The position numbers and the translations under genes are program-made. From Blastocatellia bacterium (GTDB lineage: Bacteria > Acidobacteriota > Blastocatellia > Pyrinomonadales > Pyrinomonadaceae), in NCBI GenBank assembly GCA_003168335.1, contig PMSM01000010.1:595588-659587 (forward strand): a stretch of DNA of 64,000 bases, read 5' to 3'. The notes under the pieces are model-generated. The model ran no database searches and was not told the DNA's origin. It worked only from the letters and a program-made list of their open reading frames with translations. Positions 17,674 through 27,500 of this stretch are shown in pieces (positions within the stretch are counted from its first letter, which is position 1; each line of letters starts with the position of its first letter).

Positions 17674-18618
17674 TTAACCACGCTGCAGCTCGCGCACGTG
17701 CGCCCTCACCGTCTCGCCCAGCGTATCCAGGTTGTATCCGCCTTCCATGCAAGAGATGACGCGGCTCCCGCACGCTTCGTTCGCCCATTCCTTCACGACC
17801 CCCGTCATCTTCACAAAGTCTTCGTCGCTGAGGAGCAACTGTCCGAGTGGATCTCCTTTGTGAGCGTCAAAGCCGGCCGAGATGATCACCAGATCCGGCG
17901 TGAACTCTCTCGCGATCTCTTCGATCGCCGATTCGAAGGCGCCCCGCTGATCCTTTGTCGGCGTCAACGCGCGCAAAGGCACGTTGAGCGTATAGCCACG
18001 GCCGCGTCCCTGGCCCGTCTCGCCGCGGCTGCCCGTGCCCGGATACCACGGGTACTGGTGCATCGAAAAATAGAAGACCGAAGGGTCGTCATAAAAAATA
18101 CCCTGGGTGCCATTGCCGTGATGCACATCCCAATCAAGAATCGCCACTCGCTCAATTTCTTTGTACCGCTTCTGCGCATAGCGCGCCGCGACAGCTACGT
18201 TGTTAAAGAGGCAAAACCCCATCGCCCGATCCGGCGTTGCGTGATGTCCGGGAGGACGCACGGGCACAAAAGCATTCTTTGCCGCGCCTTCCATTACCGC
18301 GTCGATCGCCTGGCACGCCGCACCCGCGCCGCGCAACGCCGCCTCCAGCGAATGTCCCGAAACCAACGTGTCGTTGTCCAAATAGCCCTTGCCTTCGCGG
18401 ACTGCTTCCTCCACGTGTTTGAAATGCTGAGGTGTGTGGCAGGCTTGAATGTCGCTGCGCCGCGCCTCGTTGGCTTCGATCTCGACGACGTCGGACCAGA
18501 GCGCGGCATCACCGCGCAACGCATCAATCACCACGCGGTAACGCTCAGGTCTTTCCGGATGATCCGGACCTGTGTCGTGCTGCTCGAAAACGGGATGATG
18601 AACTATGGCTGTTGGCAT
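17674..18618 (-). CDS. Histone deacetylase family protein (acetoin-utilisation/HdaH type)
   Basis: 314 residues, a single deacetylase domain. Zn-site and charge-relay motifs are intact: DHPERPERY at the start, [16 protein letters not shown] (paired histidines), [24 protein letters not shown], and [10 protein letters not shown] at the end. These enzymes remove acyl groups from lysine or small amines such as polyamines using Zn2+. The bacterial substrate is not predictable here. It is cytosolic. The gap to the TPR gene upstream on the same strand holds a strong hairpin at 18641-18701, so they are probably separate units. Confidence 0.9.
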   Translation of the reverse strand: MPTAIVHHPVFEQHDTGPDHPERPERYRVVIDALRGDAALWSDVVEIEANEARRSDIQACHTPQHFKHVEEAVREGKGYLDNDTLVSGHSLEAALRGAGAACQAIDAVMEGAAKNAFVPVRPPGHHATPDRAMGFCLFNNVAVAARYAQKRYKEIERVAILDWDVHHGNGTQGIFYDDPSVFYFSMHQYPWYPGTGSRGETGQGRGRGYTLNVPLRALTPTKDQRGAFESAIEEIAREFTPDLVIISAGFDAHKGDPLGQLLLSDEDFVKMTGVVKEWANEACGSRVISCMEGGYNLDTLGETVRAHVRELQRG

Positions 18619-18640
18619 CTGTCTTGTTGGCCCAGGAGGT

Positions 18641-18701
18641 CAGAAGCCCGACCGTCAGGGAGGGCCACAGGGGTGTTGCCTCCCTGACGGTCGGGCTTCT
18701 G
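18641..18701. terminator. 23-bp-arm hairpin between the TPR and deacetylase genes
   Basis: CAGAAGCCCGACCGTCAGGG and three more bases (18641-18663) pair perfectly with 18679-18701, leaving a 15-base loop. It lies just past the stop of the TPR gene (18725, minus strand). There is no clear T run, so it may be a REP-type element that also serves as a transcription barrier. Confidence 0.6.
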
Positions 18702-18724
18702 ATACGACATACTGCGGGCCGACT

Positions 18725-20248
18725 TCAATTGCGCATATTCGGAGGCGCAGCGTCAAAGAGTTTCTGCGCCAGCTTCGGGTCGAGGCGTTGCAGAATTGCG
18801 TACTCCGCCAGAGCGCCGACCTTATTCCGCTGGGCAACGTGAACAAGTCCCATATAGTAATGTGCCGTCGCGTAATTACCTTTGAGCCGGATCGCGGTGC
18901 GCAACGTTTCGACCGCCGCCGGCAGCCGTCCTAATTTGAGATATGCAAAACCCAGCTCGGTGTGCGCCTCGACATATTCCGGCTTCAATTGTATCGCCTC
19001 GCGCAGATGGTTCGCCGCTTCGGCATAGCGCTCCAGGTCGTTGTAGCAATAGCCGAGGTTGTAACGCACCCGAGAGTTATTTGGATAAATGCGAATTGAT
19101 TGCTCGTAGGCTGCGATCGCTTCCTGGTACTGCTTCAAATCGCCGTAGTAAACATCACCCAGCCCCGTATAGGCATCACCATAGCCCGGCTTCAACCTAA
19201 TTGCTTCACGATAGTTGTTGACCGCTTCATTAAACAGACGCTGGGCCGGGACTGGATTCTGCTGCGCCTCACCGACTTTGTAATTCGCGAAGCCAAGCTC
19301 GACGAAAGCCTCCGGGTAAGCAGCCTGCAGTGCGATCGCGTGCTTCGCTGCTCCCGCCGCCTCGGCGTACCGGCCCAGCTCGTTATTGCACCAGGCCAGA
19401 TTGTAAAAAGCCGTCGGATTATCGTCCTTGTACCGCACGCCCTGCCGGTAAGCTTCCGCCGCCTGCGGGTATTGCTTGGTCTGATAAAAATAAGTGTCCC
19501 CCAACCCAAGATAAGCCAGACCATAGTCGGGCTTGATCTGCACGGCGTTCTGGTACGCCGCGATCGCTTCCTGCGATCGGTTCATTTTGAAATAGGCATA
19601 GCCAAGTGCCTCGTTCGCGTCGGCATAATCGGCCCTGAGCGCCGCCGCCTGTCTTAATGGTCCGATCGCCTCTGCGTACTGTCCTTGAAAGTTGTAAATC
19701 CAACCAATCTCAAAATACGGCGTCGCATAATCTGGTTTGACGGCAATCGCGCGCCGGTAGACGTCGAGCGCTTCGGCATACCGCTTTAAATTGCGATATG
19801 AGTAGCCCAGCTCATTCAAGACCACTGCGTCATTCGGCTCGAGTCGCACCGACTGCTGCAGCGCCGGGATTGCCTGAGTGTAATCTTCGCGATCGTTGTT
19901 GATCCAACCGATGTGATAGTAGGCAAGGGCGATAGGCTTTAACTGGACCGCTTTGAGATAGAGTTCGAGTGCGTCGTCATACTGCTTGGCCTCGAAGAGT
20001 TCATTGCCCTGCTGATTGTATTGCTCCGCGGTGATCCCTCTTTTGACCGGTGCCCGCGGCCGGCGCGCGGTACTTGGCGCGGTCCGCACACGTTTGACCG
20101 CGGTGGTACCGCGGCTACTGGAGTCTCCGCCGGTAGCAGCGCCCGTCGTGCTGCCGCCGCCCACGTCGTGTTGGGCCATGGCGACTCCGGCCGTTAAGAA
20201 AAGCGCCCCCGCCAGCGCGAAGCACGATAAGGAACGAATCTTAATCAT
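18725..20248 (-). CDS. Exported TPR-repeat protein
   Basis: About 507 residues from the start at the signal peptide (MIKIRSLSCFALAGALFLTAGVAMA). After a basic Ser/Thr/Pro linker come about a dozen 34-residue TPR units from residue 75 to the end, e.g. YNQQGNELFEAKQYDDALELYLKAVQLKP and YEQSIRIYPNNSRVRYNLGYCY (fragments shown below 20 residues at the key A/Y/G positions: YNQQGNELF, YDDALELY, YAEAIGPL, YAEAANHL). TPR solenoids are scaffolds for protein binding, here in the periplasm or outside. No enzymatic domain is present. It is divergent from the PilZ gene, with an 80-bp shared upstream region. Confidence 0.85.
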   Translation of the reverse strand: MIKIRSLSCFALAGALFLTAGVAMAQHDVGGGSTTGAATGGDSSSRGTTAVKRVRTAPSTARRPRAPVKRGITAEQYNQQGNELFEAKQYDDALELYLKAVQLKPIALAYYHIGWINNDREDYTQAIPALQQSVRLEPNDAVVLNELGYSYRNLKRYAEALDVYRRAIAVKPDYATPYFEIGWIYNFQGQYAEAIGPLRQAAALRADYADANEALGYAYFKMNRSQEAIAAYQNAVQIKPDYGLAYLGLGDTYFYQTKQYPQAAEAYRQGVRYKDDNPTAFYNLAWCNNELGRYAEAAGAAKHAIALQAAYPEAFVELGFANYKVGEAQQNPVPAQRLFNEAVNNYREAIRLKPGYGDAYTGLGDVYYGDLKQYQEAIAAYEQSIRIYPNNSRVRYNLGYCYNDLERYAEAANHLREAIQLKPEYVEAHTELGFAYLKLGRLPAAVETLRTAIRLKGNYATAHYYMGLVHVAQRNKVGALAEYAILQRLDPKLAQKLFDAAPPNMRN

Positions 20249-20330
20249 TGGGGTTAACTCCATGTGCTAAAGTATGCGGCTCGAACGAACTCAGGAAGTG
20301 ACGTTCAGATTATAGAGTGAAGTTTGGCTG

Positions 20331-20639
20331 ATGCAAGAGCGACGAGCAGCAGAACGTCTGCGTATCGATCTCAATGCCCCTTGGGAAGCATTGAGAGCCC
20401 AGGGCCGCGGCGCAGTTTGTGACCTCAGCCCATTAGGCTGTTTTGTGCTAACGGGCGCGGAGGTTAAGCCCGGTGAATTGATCCGCCTGGAGATTCATTT
20501 TCCGCAAGAGATCAGCTCACTCTGGGGCCAGGTGGTTTACGCGGTCGCGGAAATCGGCTTTGCTTTGCGTTTTGCGTTCGCCAATGAGGCTGATAAGGAC
20601 TCGCTCGACCAACTAATCGAAAGTTTGGACCGATCCTGA
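20331..20639 (+). CDS. Single-domain PilZ protein
   Basis: 102 residues. The PilZ cyclic di-GMP signature is present: ERRAAERLRIDL (RxxxR at the start) and CDLSPLGCFVLTG (DxSxxG) followed by strands ending LRFAFANEAD. PilZ proteins bind cyclic di-GMP and change the activity of motility, pilus or polysaccharide machines. There is no output domain, so it acts as an adaptor. The HD-GYP-like protein 5 kb upstream could degrade the same messenger, which is an inference. Confidence 0.85.
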   Translation: MQERRAAERLRIDLNAPWEALRAQGRGAVCDLSPLGCFVLTGAEVKPGELIRLEIHFPQEISSLWGQVVYAVAEIGFALRFAFANEADKDSLDQLIESLDRS

Positions 20640-20697
20640 GCTGACAGTTAAGTCTTTAATGCTGAGTTGCTGTATAAGAGGCATCTTTGCCAGGTAA

Positions 20698-20768
20698 AAC
20701 GATCCACGAAAGCACTCGAAGCGAATCGGATTTTGTTCGCGCGGCTTCGTGTGATTTCGTGGATCGTT
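20698..20768. repeat. Inverted repeat, ACGATCCACGAAA family (copy 3)
   Basis: AACGATCCACGAAA (20698-20711) pairs perfectly with TTTCGTGGATCGTT (20755-20768). Flanks CAGGTAA and CCAGG match the copy at 15.54-15.61 kb. The element is the last one before the tRNA that marks the ICE. Confidence 0.8.
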
Positions 20769-20897
20769 CTTAACCAGGCGGCAAGAAACCACTAGACCAA
20801 ATTAAAGACACCACTGATCCACGTCGCGGTTTGACACTAGCTTTTCCCCTACGCTACCGTAACTGGTTCGCGTACCTCAGAGCGATCCTCACAGTGC

Positions 20898-20973
<76 letters not shown>

Positions 20974-21033
20974 ATTCTTTCAATCACTTACAAGAATTCC
21001 CCATTTCGCCGCGGGTCCAGAAAGGTCCATTAA

Positions 21034-22248
21034 CTAAATCGCTGCCCTACGAATACCTGGAAGAAGCATCTTCACAACCTTGTTCTGCGCCTCTCGCTTT
21101 TCATCCGTCACAGCCTGGACGTAGGTGTCCATCGTGACCTTGAGATTGGCATGACGCATGAGCTCCTGAATGACTTTGGGGTTCTCTCCATTGGCATTCA
21201 GGATCGTCCCGAACGTATGACGGAAGGTGTGCCAGCCGATATGCTTCCGTAAGCCAATTTTGTCCGCTGCTCGCTTGATGTAAACGCGATAGATAGACTT
21301 TGGCCAATACGGCTGCGTACCTTTCTTGGCAGGGCTTGCATACACCCAGTCGTCGGGACGGTTGTAAATCGTTTTCATCTTCCAGATCCGCAGTGATTTC
21401 GCCAATTCCCCGTTCATCGGAATTGGCTTTTGCGAAGCTTCGGTTTTTGGCGGCCCAATTCTCTGCTTCACAATCGAGCGCCGGATGTAAATGACGCTTT
21501 TCTTGAAATCCACATCCTCCCATTTGAGTCCCAACAATTCGCCGACTCGCAAACCACTTGCGCCGTCCAGAAAGACAGCCGTACGGAAAGGCTCTGGAAC
21601 CGCCTTCAGTAGTTTAACGAGTTCGTCGATTGTCAGAATCTCGGGAACCGATTGTCGTTTTGCGCTTTGTCGAACACTCGTGATCGGGTTCCTCGTGGCC
21701 CATTCCCACCGAATCGCGTGAGCGTAAAGCGCGCTCATGATATTTCTGATCTTTGCCTTGCTGCCTCTGGCCAGCGGATCACCATTCTCGAAACTGAGAG
21801 TCTTCAGCCATTGCTCTACTGCCACAGCTTTGACCTCAGACAAACGGTGGGACCGCCAGCGAGGTAAAATCCACTTCCTCAAATAGCCATCGTAAGTATC
21901 CTGCGTTGACCATGACTTTCGCTCGTCCTCATCCGAGATTCTCTCCGGGTCTTCCTTAAAGAAGATATCCGGTAGTTCGTGTTCTCGATAGTGATAGACT
22001 AAAGCTTCCACGCTAATATCCTTGTTGGCTCCTTGAAGAGTGAGTTGGTTGGCGTTTAGGCGCAAGCCATCTAACGCAGTTTGAGCGAGTGACTCGTTCG
22101 GATAATCCTCGAAAGAACCGACGATCTTCGACCGCCGCTTGCGAGTTCCATCTGTTTGAGCCTCTCGCCATCGATATTCCCAGACCTTGCTTCCGTCCTT
22201 GCGCCTGCTAAGTCGCAGTTGCCCTCGTTGGTAACGTGCACACCTCAT
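21034..22248 (-). CDS. int: Tyrosine-type integrase of the ICE
   Basis: 404 residues. The N-terminus (RGQLRLSRRKDGSKVWEYRW, about residues 9-28) looks like an arm-binding domain; a core-binding domain follows (STQDTYDGYLRKWILPRW). The catalytic domain has Arg in ASGLRVGELLGLKW, a Lys-bearing beta hairpin IYIRRSIVKQR, HTFRHTFGT, LMRHANLKVTM and the Tyr of DTYVQAV. The gene points toward tRNA-Glu and ends 60 bp from it, the usual arrangement for a tRNA-targeting integrase. It is 9 bp downstream of the excisionase gene, so both come from one transcript. Confidence 0.93.
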   Translation of the reverse strand: MRCARYQRGQLRLSRRKDGSKVWEYRWREAQTDGTRKRRSKIVGSFEDYPNESLAQTALDGLRLNANQLTLQGANKDISVEALVYHYREHELPDIFFKEDPERISDEDERKSWSTQDTYDGYLRKWILPRWRSHRLSEVKAVAVEQWLKTLSFENGDPLARGSKAKIRNIMSALYAHAIRWEWATRNPITSVRQSAKRQSVPEILTIDELVKLLKAVPEPFRTAVFLDGASGLRVGELLGLKWEDVDFKKSVIYIRRSIVKQRIGPPKTEASQKPIPMNGELAKSLRIWKMKTIYNRPDDWVYASPAKKGTQPYWPKSIYRVYIKRAADKIGLRKHIGWHTFRHTFGTILNANGENPKVIQELMRHANLKVTMDTYVQAVTDEKREAQNKVVKMLLPGIRRAAI

Positions 22249-22257
22249 ATTTTCTCC

Positions 22258-22506
22258 TTACGAATTGAGGCGGCATGGATAGCTGACCGAGCTTACCTTA
22301 CTAGTCAACCAATCGTCGAGATCGATGCGACGAAATCTCCAGAGTCTGCCGATTTGAATTGATGGGATCTCCCCAAGGCGTGCCATGCGGGTCAAGGTGC
22401 GCGGGTGGATACGAAGATATTGTGCGGCCTCGCAGCTATTCCAGATTGGTCCAGGTGGTTGTCTAGGCTGCGAAAATTTAAGAGCAGTTTTAGTGGCGTT
22501 ACTCAT
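22258..22506 (-). CDS. Excisionase-like helix-turn-helix protein
   Basis: About 82 residues from the ATG at 22506; a longer frame to 22551 lacks support. The core is WNSCEAAQYLRIHPRTLTRM then ARLGEIPSIQIGRLWRFRRIDLDDWL, the MerR-like HTH of the excisionase family (HTH_17), which bends att-site DNA and often doubles as a regulator. It lies directly upstream of the integrase. The 200-bp region ahead of it contains the palindromic site at 22705-22735, shared with the transfer operon. Confidence 0.85.
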   Translation of the reverse strand: MSNATKTALKFSQPRQPPGPIWNSCEAAQYLRIHPRTLTRMARLGEIPSIQIGRLWRFRRIDLDDWLTSKVSSVSYPCRLNS

Positions 22507-22704
22507 ATGATCCTCAGTTGTGGAAAGCGAGCGCGCCTGCGTCGCGATCAACTCTACCGTGCTGCCGATGAGTAGCTACAAGCACCGTGCCACGATAGGA
22601 ACTGATTACGGTTAGCGGCTCGTCAATAGGCGCTGGCACAAAACACTAGGCTTTTATGGGCGAAGGAAAGGCGAGCTTAAAATTACAAGGCCTGCGTTCA
22701 ACCT

Positions 22705-22735
22705 ACCTGTCTGTCACACGTGACGGGGCACCTGT
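22705..22735. promoter_or_regulatory. Candidate operator upstream of xis-int
   Basis: The block reads ACCTGT, one base, TGTCACACGTGAC, four bases, CACCTGT. Inside it TGTCAC and GTGAC form a palindrome around AC, flanked by two direct ACCTGT words. A near-identical block stands at 53671-53700 upstream of virB8. It lies about 200 bp upstream of the excisionase start, where a regulator of the int operon would bind. Confidence 0.65.
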
Positions 22736-22765
22736 CACAACCTCTCAATACCTGGAGCGGAGGAG

Positions 22766-23365
22766 CTAGGCAGCTTGAGGGTCGTGTTCCTCGCGCGCGT
22801 CACTGTCGTAAGCGAGTCGCCCTTGTCTATCTTCATCGTTGACCGTTGGGGCACTCTTATCCGCCTCCGATGCGACAAGTTGACGATTGATCTCTTCTGC
22901 CAAGTCGTAAGCGAAGTCCTTGCCAGCGTCGGTGTGTTCGTCAAAGAGACTCGCAATCTTTTGAGTGCTGCTCCCTGCTTGCCTGTGAGCGGGCGCGGCG
23001 ACGGATTCCCATAAGCTCAGCCTTCCGGCGCGCGCTTCAGCTAGGGTTTCCTGCAGCAGCTCCAGGCTGAGGCTTTGGATGCGGAAGCCTGTATGTCCTT
23101 GTCCAATCATCCTGAGCAGGAGGGCTTGGATCGTCTGAAGGGTTTCCGCGAGTTCTTGGGCCGGCGGCGGTTGCTCCGGTGATTCAATCCCGGCAACCTT
23201 TCGGCGGCGGGTGCGGAGGGCCTCATCAACCAGCATTCTGAGAACGGGTGCTTCGGACTCTTGCCCCATCTCTTCCATGATCTGCTTAATGGCCGGCACC
23301 TGGTCCGCCCACGGGTTGAAGCCATAAACTTTCGTTTTGAACAGCACTCGGTTGCTCTTTCTCAT
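22766..23365 (-). CDS. ICE protein of unknown function
   Basis: About 199 residues from the ATG at 23365, which has AAAGGAA upstream; the longer frame to 23419 runs into an operator-like region. No signal peptide or membrane segment. The N-terminus is basic (MRKSNRVLFKTKVYGF), then a helical part with APVLRMLVDEALRTRRRKV that is reminiscent of ribbon-helix-helix or mobilisation accessory proteins, but I cannot assign a family. The C-terminus is rich in D and E. Its upstream region has many GGTTAAG words, so it may regulate itself. Confidence 0.6.
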   Translation of the reverse strand: MRKSNRVLFKTKVYGFNPWADQVPAIKQIMEEMGQESEAPVLRMLVDEALRTRRRKVAGIESPEQPPPAQELAETLQTIQALLLRMIGQGHTGFRIQSLSLELLQETLAEARAGRLSLWESVAAPAHRQAGSSTQKIASLFDEHTDAGKDFAYDLAEEINRQLVASEADKSAPTVNDEDRQGRLAYDSDAREEHDPQAA

Positions 23366-23406
23366 GGTTTGCGTCCAGTTCCTTTCCGTGTAAAAACTCA
23401 GCTCTA

Positions 23407-23578
23407 GGTTAAGCCGCAACTCATTCTAAATACTGGTGTTGCAGCTTTGGTTAAGAAGGTTAAGTAGATTGGTTAACCTGCTTAAGTCTTAACCTATTGA
23501 ATTGAAGCGACTTCCGTCTGTTCGGTCTTCTGAAAAGCCGCTCTATCTTGTCTGCCCACTTAAGTCCTTCACTTAACC
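23407..23578. promoter_or_regulatory. Cluster of GGTTAAG/CTTAACC words
   Basis: GGTTAAG occurs at 23407, 23449 and 23458; the palindrome GGTTAACC at 23471; CTTAACC at 23488 and 23572; CTTAAG at 23481 and 23559. Eight related words in 170 bp, in both orientations, directly upstream of the leftward gene starting at 23365, suggest repeated binding of one dimeric protein. Confidence 0.6.
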
Positions 23579-23851
23579 GTTTTCGAACGCCTTTGGACGA
23601 CTGCGACTACTTAGTTAAGACGCGAGAAAAATCCGAAAATTCCAGCGGGCTGTCAGATTTACAGGAGGCCGACATTTGGCAGACCCAGCGATGGGTTTGC
23701 AATGGCAAGTGGGGCCTTGCCAAAGACAGGGGTGCGCGTGAGTGCGCGCAGCCACAGCCCAGCCCTAGTGAGGTCTTTGTATACAATTCCCCTAAATCGG
23801 TCTTAGCAAGATGGGGGAGAGCATCCATCAAATAGCGGCTCAACAACGGCG

Positions 23852-24085
23852 CGCATTTCGCTCGTCGGGTATTAGCAGGTGCCGACTGGGTGCATTTCGC
23901 TGGCGGGGTTATTAACACGAGCCGACTGCGTGCATTTCGCTGGGGGCTCATTGACACGAGCCGACTGGGTGCATTTCGCTGCGGGGCGCTATTAACACGA
24001 GCCGACTGGGTGCATTTCGCTGCGGGGCGCTATTAACACGAGCCGCCTGCGTGCATTTCGCTGGGGGGGGTTATAAACACGAGGA
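23852..24085. repeat. Six direct repeats of about 40 bp (iteron-like)
   Basis: Six units begin with (T/C)GCATTTCGC at 23852, 23891, 23931, 23970, 24011 and 24052 and most end ATTAACACGAGCCGACTG. Spacings are 39 to 41 bp, and the middle of each unit varies in G content (e.g. TGCGGGGCGCT). The absence of a constant repeat with unrelated spacers rules out a CRISPR array. Evenly spaced direct repeats at this scale resemble iterons bound by a replication or partition protein. No gene is evident in 23.6-24.1 kb. Confidence 0.8.
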
Positions 24086-24166
24086 GAAGCCAAGGCAAAC
24101 CTGACCTTGGGGAGACCAGCCCGCCATAATCGAATGAGACCTCCGCCGGGGGCGTGCAATCCGCAG

Positions 24167-24544
24167 CTAAGGCCCGGGCTCGTAAAGATGGCCCGCAAGA
24201 TTAGCGTGGTGACGCCGACGAAGACTGCCAAGAGGGATAGCGGGCGGAGGAGTGATTTTTCCCCAGCGTCTGCGCAGGCGGGAAGCAGCTTGCGATCGGG
24301 AATGCATGACTCGCCGGAACCAGTCCTGATTCCATTGGGCGCGTGCCTCCAATAGCTCCCTGTCGAGCCGCATCAACAGCCGCATTGCCTGGGCCGCTAG
24401 AAGCCCCTCTCCGGTTAGGGCGATTGGCTGAGCCTTGGCCAGCAAGGTTGCCAACGGTTCAGCGCCACCAGAGGCAGGATTCCGCGACGCGCGATCGGTA
24501 GCGATTGCCGCGAGTTGTATTGATTTGGAGAAAGAAGCTGCCAT
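24167..24544 (-). CDS. Possible small protein downstream of the methylase-helicase
   Basis: 125 residues, starting 13 bp after the stop of the large methylase-helicase and so placed for translation from the same transcript. Sequence is Ala/Leu/Arg-rich and probably helical (PLATLLAKAQPIALTGEGLL, then LLMRLDRELLEARAQW). The last 40 residues are basic and low in complexity and run toward the iterons, so the true gene may be shorter or broken. No family is recognised. Confidence 0.45.
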   Translation of the reverse strand: MAASFSKSIQLAAIATDRASRNPASGGAEPLATLLAKAQPIALTGEGLLAAQAMRLLMRLDRELLEARAQWNQDWFRRVMHSRSQAASRLRRRWGKITPPPAIPLGSLRRRHHANLAGHLYEPGP

Positions 24545-24557
24545 TGGTCACGCGTTC

Positions 24558-27500
24558 CTAGAAGTCGAAGCCCAACTGCATTTCGCTCGCGTCTCGTCCT
24601 GACTGTGACTCGGATACAAGGACAGTTGACGGCGGCGTCAAAGCAAAGTCGGATCTCGCTGATGGCTCTACGGCTGAAACGGGAAGCGGTTCTCCAAGCG
24701 CCTTATGTCCGTTGCCTGAGCATGGTTCGGTTACCGCAACAATCCACTGGTCAAGGTCAACGACCTGCGCCGGTGGCATCTCCGGCGCTATCTCTAGCTC
24801 CGTCGCCTCGTCCTGGGCTACTTCGTCTACGAGGATCGGGTAGCGAGTGAGCAAGGCGGTCAATATTTTAATTCCGGCTATCTCATCAGTCGGAACAAAG
24901 AATCGCTGTTTCCAATCGATTTGCTCATTGATCAAGCCAAGGTTGCGTAGCTCTGCGAACTTGTAGGGATCGGCTCCGCATAACTCAATGAAAGGCTCTC
25001 GGTGAACGAATGCTCGGCGAAGTTTGAGGCCGGAAACGAGTGTGACTTCTTCGCCTTCGTCCAGGATGCCGGCAAAGATCTCGTCTGGCTCGCGGAGATC
25101 GCGAGTCGAGCCCAGCGCTCGCACAATCACCCCAACCTGTTCAGGCGGGATGCGAATGCCTACAATCCGCTGCCCGTCGTCTGTGGTCACTCGCACCACA
25201 CGCAAGCGGGCATCTTCGTGCGTCTTGAATCGTTGCCAGAGCGGGATGATTGCCCCGCCAATGATGTGAGTTTCGAGAGTTTCAATCGGCGGCACGGTGG
25301 CGTGCTTTTGCGCCCACCATTGACGCGCCTTGCTCGGATTAACAGCTCGGTACTTCTCGGCCAACTCGTCGTCGTGAATGTAGCTGGCTCGCGGTGCTTC
25401 CGGCTTCCAGACCGCAAAGCTGCGATAACTGTTTCCATTCTCGGCGTTGGTGTGAAGTCCAGATTCAACCGCGAGAATGAAGTGACCATTCGTGCGATGG
25501 CGAAAGAAGGCTCCGGTCTTGCGCTTCCTTACGCGCTCGGCTTCGTCGAAGCTGACAGCCCTAGAAGGCACGTCAATCTCCAAGGTGTAGTGCGTAGTTT
25601 GGGCGTTGGTGATCTCGTCGGTATGCACTACGCGCTGAGGCTTTGCGATCCGAATTGCCAGAGCCTTGATGTCGGTCACTCCCTCATCAAAGGTTCCGTT
25701 AGCCTTGGCGTAGCGAACCGTCTGATCGAATAGATCCACGAAGTGATCGAATAGCGCGTTCTGGTGCTCAACGTCCAGGGCGAGCACGCGGTTAAGAAAC
25801 CTCGGCACGTTATAGAGATCGTCTTTGCGCACTTCTTCGCACCCGTCGCGGTTCCTGACAAGTAGGCCAATGTCGCGCAAGGTCTGACGGGGATTGCCGA
25901 TTCCTGGGACATTGCCGCTTTCGACGATCCGCCGCAACATGAGACACAAAGCCGCTCGGCCTTCTTCCGTCTCAAAGTTGTACTTGGCGAGGTCGCCGCT
26001 ATCGGCTGCGCCTCGGTCGCCTTTGGTCAAAGCTCCCAAGCTGCCAAGCCGTCGCGCGATGGTTGAACTAAAGCGCTTCTCTCCGCCAAGCTCGGTTGAG
26101 AGTAAGACGTATTCTGGCGGAACGGCCTGATCTGATCGGTGTGTCCGGCCAAAGGTCTGCATTTGCTTGTCTGCACTCCAACCAAGCTCAAGAGTGATGT
26201 GTACGCGGCGCTGCTTGTTCTCGGCGCGATTCGAAGCATGAAGCGAGATTCCCATAGCGGCGGCATCACTAATAATCGCAACGCGCTTCTTGCCCGATTG
26301 AAACTGTGCCATTTCGTGAACGTTGGTTCGGTGCATCGCGACACCTTCCGGCGCGCGCTTCTTGTATTCGACGCGTCCGCGCGCGTCGCGAATCAGACGG
26401 CGAGTTCTTCCAGTAAGCTCGGCAACATTGCGCTCGCCAAAGTGATTGACAAGCTGGTCTAGCGGGTTTTCTGGAAGCTCTAAGGCTGACAGGCCGTCGA
26501 TAACCGCTTGCTTCATTCGCAGGGCTTCCTTGCTCTGTACGGTGTTACCCTGCGCGTCTCTGACAGGCACTTGGATTGTCTTGCCCGTACCTGGGTCGGT
26601 AACGTCTTGATAGAGCGTCGTGGGAAAGCCGCGATCGACCATGGCGGCGATTACTTCGCGCGGTGAGAAGTCCAAGTCCTCAAGCATGCCGCCGTTGGCC
26701 GTAGCTTTCGCAACCTGCTCGCGGGTCCTGGCTTCGCCGGTTCCTACTAGCGAGATCACAATTGACTTGCCTTCGCTCAAAGCTGCTTCGGTTTCCGCGA
26801 TCACACTCGGCACCTTGAAAGCGCAGATTACCTGTCGAAAGAATCGCTGATGATCTCCCCAAAACTTGGTGAGCGCGTTAGCTCGGGCTCGTGGTCCTCC
26901 GTTGGTAACCAATAGTGCTTCGTCGATGTTACGTAACACGGTCTGCCAAGCGGCGGCGGCGCGGTTGTACATTTCGCGCTGCTGCGGTGTCAGTTGGTGA
27001 ATACGCTCGCGGTACTCAACGGCCTTGCCGCTCTCGGGGCACACCCCGAATGAGATCGAACCTGAGAGATACATGCCGAGCGCTTTCATGTCGCGGCTGA
27101 CCATTTCCATGGCGCCAACACCGCCGGACTCAATCTCCTGCATGAACTCTTGAAAGCCGCCGGGAAAGCTGGTGCCTTCTCCCCACAATCCAAGGCGAGT
27201 CATATAGGCCATGTTGCGCACGTCGGTTGCTCCGGTAGCTGATGAATAGACCACGCGATAATCGCGGTTACGCTCCGGGTCCTGTAGGTCAATGACGGCT
27301 TGGCCGGTGAGGGTCGGTTCTCCGCGTCCACCGGCTAGGGCGTTCTTCGCCTTATGCGCTTCGTCAAAGACCACTACGCCATCACTGCCAAGCCATCTTT
27401 GGATTTGGTCTATGCGCTTCTCTCCCGTTTTGGCTGCGGCGATCAAGGATGAATAAGAGCTAAAGATAACTCCGCGCGGTAAGGCAATCTCTCCGGCTGG

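Noticed and set aside
17644-18687. Long forward-strand frame over the deacetylase gene
   Set aside because: It is antisense to a clear histone deacetylase family protein with all motifs; the long frame is a GC-rich shadow.
23852-24085. CRISPR array
   Set aside because: Whole units are alike; there are no unique spacers between constant short repeats, and no cas gene is near.
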